Positions 57,988 to 64,000 of a stretch of DNA of 64,000 nt are shown here, piece by piece. The notes beneath the pieces are model-generated. The model made no database searches, was not told where the DNA came from, and saw nothing but the letters and a program-made list of their open reading frames with translations. The stretch spans positions 16,261,118 to 16,325,117 of the forward strand of contig NC_087078.1 of the NCBI RefSeq assembly GCF_026151205.1, given 5' to 3'. This DNA is from Bolinopsis microptera. Taxonomy: Eukaryota; Ctenophora; Tentaculata; Lobata; Bolinopsidae. A program made the translations under genes and the position numbers. Position 1 is the first letter of the stretch. Every line of letters starts with the position of its first letter.

Positions 57988-60900
57988 ATGGGGAAGCGTG
58001 ACAGAAAGACGGATGGAGGGAGTGACAGACTGACTCGTATAGCCGTGGTAAACACTGACAGGTGCAAGCCTAAGAGGTGTAACCATGAGTGCAAACGCTC
58101 ATGTCCTGTTGTCAGGATGGGCAAACAATGCATTGAGGTTTGTTTCAAATTCAAGATCTGCTTTTAGTATCGTATTAAATTAAATTTGATTCTAAGTATA
58201 TACAAACAGCTGTTTAATGATCATTTTATTTGATGGTCTTATTCTGAAATGAAAATTATACATAGTTTAATACTAGACTTAATTTTGATAGAATGTAGGT
58301 TTGTCCTTTTAGGAAATCAAAAACTTTATTTCCCGCTTTAGGTCACCTCAGAGGACAAGATAGCGTTCTTCTCGGAAGTGTTGTGTATTGGGTGTGGTAT
58401 TTGTGTAAAGAAATGTCCCTTTGAAGCGGTCAACATTATCAATCTACCCTCTAATCTGGATGCGCAGACGACTCATCGATATTCTGCTAACTCCTTCAAG
58501 CTCCATCGGTTTGCTTTGTCTTTAATTAAAAAATAAACCTTCATATTCTGCACACGTCTTGTCGTGCAATAAAAAGGTCGTGTAATCTAATTTATAACAG
58601 TCGGAGAATCAACACACTCAAAGTATGGTAACATTACCTTATTTAGTAGTTAGAACTACCATATAAGGCATGTAACCATGGTGACACTACCATATAACTA
58701 TATAAGGTAATATAACGTTTTCCCCACCCAGGCTCCCTACACCTAGACCAGGTGAGGTATTGGGTCTGGTAGGAACTAATGGTATTGGCAAGAGTACCGC
58801 TCTCAAGATTCTGGCTGGCAAGGAGAAACCTAATCTGGGACGTTTTGCTGATCCTCCTGATTGGCAGGTTAGTTAGGAGATAGCACGTGATGCCCATATA
58901 AGGAGCCAATCACATATATTATCATTTTTTACCCTACCCCTTTGCAACGACGTGTATGCGTAACTCACTTCCCGTAGGTGATTTCGTAATATACAATGAA
59001 CACTGAACAGTGAACACCCTAAATATGTACAGTTTTACAATGTTTTATATGTATGTCAAATTGCTGTAATGAATCTCATTTGAGAAAATATTTATCTTAA
59101 TTAAGAATCAGATATATTTTACTCCTAATTTGTGACAGCCCAACGTGTCCCTTGGCTATAGCTATGATCTCTTCAATGTTAAAAACGTCCCGTCTTGGAA
59201 GTTCTGGAATGATCGTTAATGTCTCACTTTGTTAAAACTTCAGGAGATAATCTCGTATTTTCGGGGAAACGAGTTGCAGAACTACTTCCGTAAAGTAGTG
59301 GAAGATGATCTGAGGTGTCTGATGAAGCCTCAATATGTGGAAACTATTCCCAAAGCTGCTCGGGTTAGTCTTATCTAGTTTTAACTACCTTATAAGGTAA
59401 TGTTACCATTTCTTACTGTTAACAGTCATGATGTTTATTGAACTTACCTTAAATATCTAAACCTGTATCTCTCCTAACTCCTGTATCTACAGGGTCATGT
59501 GAAGGAGATCCTGGAGCGTCGTAATGAGGTGGGAAATATGGACTACATGGTGGAGAAGTTCGATTTAACCAAGGTTCTGGATCGTGATGTCAAGGTTAGT
59601 TTACACGCACTAGTGTCTAGTACTGTTTCCAGTTTCACTGAACCTTGTACGTATTGATTTTCACTGAACTTTGTTTTCTTCATAGTTTTATTGAGCTGTA
59701 CAAGGTTATGTTTTAATCGGAAAAAACAATACAATATTCCCAATATTAAACAATTGAAACCTGTTTAGGCAGGCAGCGTATAATAAATATGTTAAGCTAA
59801 AAGTATGTAGTTGTTTAGCTAAACAGAGCAGACAATGTCATTATCCCCAAAATAGTGGTTCCTCATTTCACAGACATCGTGTCTGATTTGTTTAGTTTCC
59901 TCACTTCTGGTATTTGAACCTGAAACTTGGCTTGACAATGCATTTGTGTCTGATGTGCTATACTAAACACTCCCATTGGTCCCCATGATAAATTCTTAAA
60001 CACATACTCGTACAGCTTTATCAGAACATTCCACACATCTTTAGCTACTATCTGTCTCTGAATGAGCGGGTTGGAGCAGTAGTATATCATAGAGTTCCAG
60101 AGAGGGGTAGCGTATATTGGCAATACTGTAATAAGCTGTATAGCTCTGTAGGACCAGCTCACACTCGTGTTAGTGATAACCTCTGGTATCGCTACCACTA
60201 CTCCGGCGCTGCACACTGCTACTGAGGTCAGGAGCAGCTTCTTGCAGCGCGTCTTGTGTCTGACAATGTGGACTAGCATGATAGAGTACAGGGCTACAAG
60301 GAGGATCATTGGAACTGTGTAGAAAATGTGGGATTCTACTTGTTTGTAGTGCGTGTTGTTCCAGTGTAGTGTGCAGCGGTGCATTCCTTTCTGATACACC
60401 ATCTGAGTAGTAATATGGTAATATGGATAATTAGTTATAATATATTATCAATATATATACATAATTAAAGTAATACAGTGTCCAAATTAATAAATACCAC
60501 TGTATGATAATTTTGCCCCGTTACATTGAACTCACCTCAGAGTTGTTCAGTTTATACTGAACCAGTAACATGAGCGCATTGCACAGGGTAGGAATCCAGC
60601 AAATACTGATTAGAAGGAATGTAGCTGTCTTAGTCATGTGACTCCTGTGTATGAACGGAAACATAATAGCGAGGAACCTGTCCAGTGTCAGAGGCAGCAA
60701 CACTGTTAATAGATTGTTCCTGAAATTAGTGGGATTTTCTTATAGAATATAGCGTTGTCGGCATAAAGTATATCCATAAAGTGTATTTATTGGGGTTTTT
60801 TTAATAAAAACCAGAATTGATTAAAGTGTTACTATAAATTCGACCAACATAGATATCTGAATGCGGACGATATAATTCCTTATTAAAGTCTGCTGCACCC

Positions 60901-63034
60901 ACCAAAATAAGTGACTAACCAGAATAAGTGACCAAACAGCGGGTACACGTGACTCACCAGAATAAGTGACCGAATAGCGGGTACACGTGACTCACCAGAA
61001 TAAGTGACCAAACAGCGCCCAGCGGGTACACGTGACTCACCAGAAAAAGTGACCAAACAGCGGGTACACGTGACTCACCAGAATAAGTGACCAAACAGCG
61101 GGTACACGTGACAGAATATACCCTCCTCCCCGCCGGGTCCCACTCCTACAAAGGCCTTGTCTATAACACCTAGTCCTCGTATAGTCCCCAGAATTCCTAA
61201 TATCACATCATGACATAGGACATTCAGCACAAACGCGTTCTGAAAATGAATAATACATTTATTAAAAGCAAATAAGTCATTTGATTTTGCCGATTTAATT
61301 ATTTTGCTGAGGAGGTCAAATAACTACATGCTTATTATTCTTTCAAAAGTTGGAGGAGTTCTCATAGCCATGATCTGCAATTTGATTACAAATAATACTT
61401 TTACTTATGATTATAATATACAAAAACCCATTGTTAAGAGAGGGAATCAATATTTCATTATTATTATTTGGATGAACAAAATGTAAATAGTTCAGAAAGA
61501 ATTTTTACAGAGCATGTATTATTAGTGTTATTATTAGAATCTGACCTGTCCCCCGTGCAGTCTGATAATTCCAAATATAATGTTGTAAATAATCCAAACA
61601 CAAAGCATCGACCCAGCCAGACTCACAATCACCATCAACCCGCCCTGCAAAAGTAGTAGTTAACCCCATATATGGGCATCACGTGCAATATAGTGTTTAT
61701 TGTGAGGCTCAGGGTTTCTTGCTCACATACTGAAAGTTTTCAATTTCCTCGCAGATCAATTAACTTTATATGCAGAATCTAACATTGCAGATAAGATATC
61801 AGCGTTAAAACTGTACTTACAAATATGATCCTGAAGGTACAAATAGCATCAGTAGTACTTGTCAAACACGAATCAGTTGTTTCGACATTAAACCCCATTA
61901 TTATATATGCGTATCACGTGGCTCTTGAACAGCCCCAGAAACATACAATAACGTACAAACAAGTGTGTTAACTATGTACAAAGCTACAACAACTGAACAA
62001 CTACAACACCAAACGAACTAAGTCTAAATTGTAACAAAAACAAATACTAAAGCAACGTTTGCGTGGAAACAGTTTAAAGGAAGTTACGTGGGAATTAATT
62101 ACCGTCGGGCCATGTTAATTGTACTGTTTCTCCGTAGTAAGCAGTCTAATGTTAGGTAATTACTAAGTTTTCTGCGGTTTGTTATAAGGATACGCTTCCT
62201 AGATTAAATCACAGCATAAGTTTCTCGATTGTTCCAAGTTTGTGTACAAGTCACCCGGAGTAAGAGGTGTGTCTGGCTCCTCAAACTAATTGAGGAGGAG
62301 CCGCTCCTCAATTAGTTTGAAACCTTCAATAAGCTGCTCTAGAGAGAGTTATCTTGATCCCAGCTCAAATATACGTTCAGAGTTAGTACGACCGAATTCT
62401 AGAGGTGATAACAGTGCAGTGGAAGTTGAAACTGGTGATAATACAAGTATACAATCAAGTATCCAGTTTCTGAGATGACAATAGTTTTGTGTTCACCCTC
62501 TTGATAACCCATACATTTACAGGCACTGTCCGGTGGAGAACTACAGAGGTTTGCTTGTTGCATGTGTTGTATGAGGGATAGTGACGTGTTCATGTTCGAT
62601 GAGCCCAGCTCTTATCTGGATGTGAAACAAAGAATGCAGGCTGCAAGGACTATCAGGACTCTCCTCAAACACGACAAGTGTGTTCTTTTTCATGTATTCA
62701 GTAGATATTGAGAAACATTTTGTAAATTTAATCTAAAGATTCGTAAAACCTCGAGAGAATTTAAAAGGCGGTTTCAGGATATAATTACTTGTAATTTCTA
62801 ATAATTACACTGTACACAAATTACACTACAACATTCCTTTAACACATTATATTCAGGTACATTCCTTTAACACATTATACTCAGATACATTCCTTTAACA
62901 CATTATATTCAGGTACATTTTGGTGGTGGAACACGATTTGTCAGTGCTGGATTACCTCTCTGATTTTATCTGCGTTTTGTACGGGACTCCTGGAGCGTAT
63001 GGTGTAGTTACTATGCCCTTCGGCGTTAGGGAAG
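57988..63034 (+). CDS. ABCE1: ABCE1/Rli1 ribosome-recycling ATPase, N-terminal half (continues past the window)
   Basis: Exons: 57988-58137, 58343-58508 (end uncertain by a base), 58732-58867, 59244-59363, 59493-59594, 62523-62677, 62913-63034. Encoded features: two [4Fe-4S] cysteine sets ([17 protein letters not shown] and [13 protein letters not shown]), Walker [38 protein letters not shown], signature LSGGELQRF, Walker [33 protein letters not shown] and [13 protein letters not shown]. The second ATPase half must lie beyond 64000; I found none of it before the edge. ABCE1 splits the ribosome after termination and works in initiation. A 13-residue N-terminal extension ([13 protein letters not shown]) precedes the usual RLTRIAVVN. 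The 2.9-kb intron 59595-62522 houses a GPCR gene on the other strand. Confidence 0.95.
59863..61898 (-). CDS. Class A (rhodopsin-like) GPCR, 5 exons, nested in an ABCE1 intron
   Basis: Exons (minus order): 61898-61821, 61644-61546, 61239-61079, 60719-60536, 60402-59863. All phases fit and give 353 aa. Exon 1 is the extracellular start [20 protein letters not shown]. Exon 2 holds TM1 ([20 protein letters not shown]). Exon 3 holds TM2 and the start of TM3 ([32 protein letters not shown], with the conserved Cys). Exon 4 holds the end of TM3 and TM4, with DRF in place of DRY ([18 protein letters not shown]). Exon 5 holds TM5-TM7: [37 protein letters not shown] and [20 protein letters not shown], where NSMIY stands for NPxxY. 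Ligand unknown. The exon 3 donor lies in a minisatellite that repeats it. Confidence 0.82.
60911..61107. repeat. 38-bp minisatellite copying the GPCR exon-3 end and splice donor
   Basis: Five units begin GTGACTCACC (first GTGACTAACC) at 60911, 60949, 60987, 61032 and 61070 (spacings 38, 38, 45, 38). The 45-bp spacing contains a 7-bp insertion. On the minus strand each unit reads CTGTTTGGTCACTTATTCTG followed by GTGAGT, i.e. the last coding bases of exon 3 plus a good donor. Confidence 0.92.
62281..62320. repeat. Perfect 17-bp inverted repeat with 6-bp loop
   Basis: TCAAACTAATTGAGGAG, loop GAGCCG, then CTCCTCAATTAGTTTGA. It is located in the large ABCE1 intron about 380 bp upstream of the GPCR start codon (the GPCR is on the minus strand), so it is a potential cruciform or regulatory site. 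Confidence 0.85.
62831..62914. repeat. 28-bp minisatellite copying an ABCE1 splice acceptor
   Basis: Three exact-length units start at 62831, 62859 and 62887, each ACATTCCTTTAACACATTAT followed by A(T/C)TCAG(G/A)T. Each contains an acceptor-like TTCAG or CTCAG; the third is the acceptor used by the exon at 62913. Confidence 0.92.
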
Positions 63035-64000
63035 GTTTGTCTATTAATCAACATTTGCCAGGTTTCACTTTTCATATTTCGGATTTTTCTATCAATAATA
63101 CGAGATTTCAATTAATGAATCGAAATTCAACAGCATACAGTAATGTTAAATTGATAAGTCAAGATTTTAGTATGTTAGAAATTGCATGAACTTAAATCTT
63201 GCAAGTTTAAGGATGACCTCATTTTGAGAATGAGTCATTCTCATCATGCTTGGCGGTAATTCTGTCACGTTTTTGTCACCCTTTTACGTAACGCGTGTTG
63301 CTTCAAACTCAAACAAAGCAAAATAAGTAAATATAATTTTGCGCGGCGTGGGAAGATTGAGCTGTGAGCCTTGCGCAATTTATAAGCATCTTATTGAGTA
63401 ATTTGATATAAGATAAGCAAATACCCCCTTATTTGAGAGCCTGGTATTATGTTCCTTAAGAATTTAATTAACCGGTTCCTTCATCCCAGAATTGCTAGCC
63501 ATTTAGCTCGGATTTTGAAATAATTTAAAGGTAGAAAGACAGTCACTTTATTGAACCAAGTACAGTTGTTATCTTGAAATTTCTTAATTTGAGGTTGTCG
63601 TAAACAGTGCTACTTTTTAGAGGGTAAACATATGACACTGTAGTATGAACTGGTCTAGTGAGGGAATTTATAATGGAACTGGGCTGAAAATCAAATTAAA
63701 GTGAACGCATGGTTTTATCTTATGAGCTTTAGTAATTAGTGTGTTTTGGTATTTTCTAGAACCAACATACTCGCAATGTGCCTGCATTCAATAAAAGGCA
63801 CAATACTCTATCTCGACCCACCATGAGAACTCTTTTGGAACGTACTCCCCCAGGAAGAAACTCAATAAATGTCCAGTAAACTTTCAAATCATCTTGCCTG
63901 ATACCTCACTCACAACTCCACAAAAGGATATATCGCCATCACAAATAACCTTCTCTGGAAAGATCTAAGCCTGGAGAATTTGGAGGACGTACTTGTTACT
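63035..64000. other. ABCE1 intron and window edge
   Basis: After the donor at 63035 I find no further ABCE1 exon and no other recognisable gene. A possible acceptor TTTTCTAG near 63760 is followed by sequence with early stops in the required frame. Confidence 0.4.

Noticed and set aside
60911-61107. CRISPR-like regularly spaced repeat
   Set aside because: Head-to-tail 38-bp minisatellite without unique spacers, in a eukaryotic gene.

Overview
The window is nuclear DNA from an invertebrate animal. The evidence is spliced genes with short AT-rich introns and GT..AG borders, a UPR kinase (PERK), spastin, DDX52, ABCE1 and a rhodopsin-like receptor, TTAGGG-type telomere-like repeats, and a very dense load of young LINE, Penelope, hAT and Harbinger elements. 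I cannot fix the phylum from sequence alone; a cnidarian-like, TE-rich genome would fit.

Layout. 1-5.5 kb: the 3' part of a spliced gene with a WD40-like exon, Ser/Thr/Pro-rich exons and a coiled-coil end (possibly NEDD1-like); its first visible intron holds exons of another unrecognised gene and a 36-bp hAT relic. 6.8-9.4 kb: an intronless PERK gene. 11.1-14.1 kb: a CR1/L2/Jockey-type LINE on the minus strand. 14.3-19.1 kb: a complete ten-exon spastin gene whose exon phases all fit (641 aa). 19.9-26.3 kb: a LINE fragment, a 1.7-kb non-autonomous hAT with an internal higher-order tandem repeat, and a nine-exon PIF/Harbinger transposase gene with its DDE residues. 27.2-30.8 kb: a Penelope-like element with an open 1043-aa ORF and an 18-bp flanking repeat. 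30.8-38.3 kb: a non-coding mosaic of long hairpins and ~1-kb repeats, including a nearly perfect 2-kb tandem duplication. 39.5-55 kb: a stack of nested transposons. 56.1-57.6 kb: intronless DDX52. 58.0 kb to the right edge: ABCE1, truncated by the window, with a complete five-exon GPCR gene inside one intron on the other strand.

The most interesting object is the restriction-like-endonuclease LINE at 44.56-52.94 kb. It sits between identical 20-bp (TAA)-rich repeats in the 3' tail of an older L2-like LINE. Its first ~120 bases can be folded as an HDV-like self-cleaving ribozyme, and its 3' UTR repeats one small hairpin four times. Its ORF is split by a hAT element with an 8-bp target duplication, and that hAT is itself split by a 501-bp element loaded with TTAGGG and GGGTCA arrays. 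The LINE also carries an internal 1.8-kb tandem duplication.

Seven inverted-repeat elements of other families carry 8-bp target duplications (six perfect, one with a single mismatch), so the insertion order can be read directly. In the ABCE1/GPCR locus two separate minisatellites have each copied a splice site, one a donor and one an acceptor. Host genes show no operon-like logic; they are ordinary neighbouring housekeeping genes. Exon limits are inferred by reading splice sites and phases, and coordinates may be off by one base in places.
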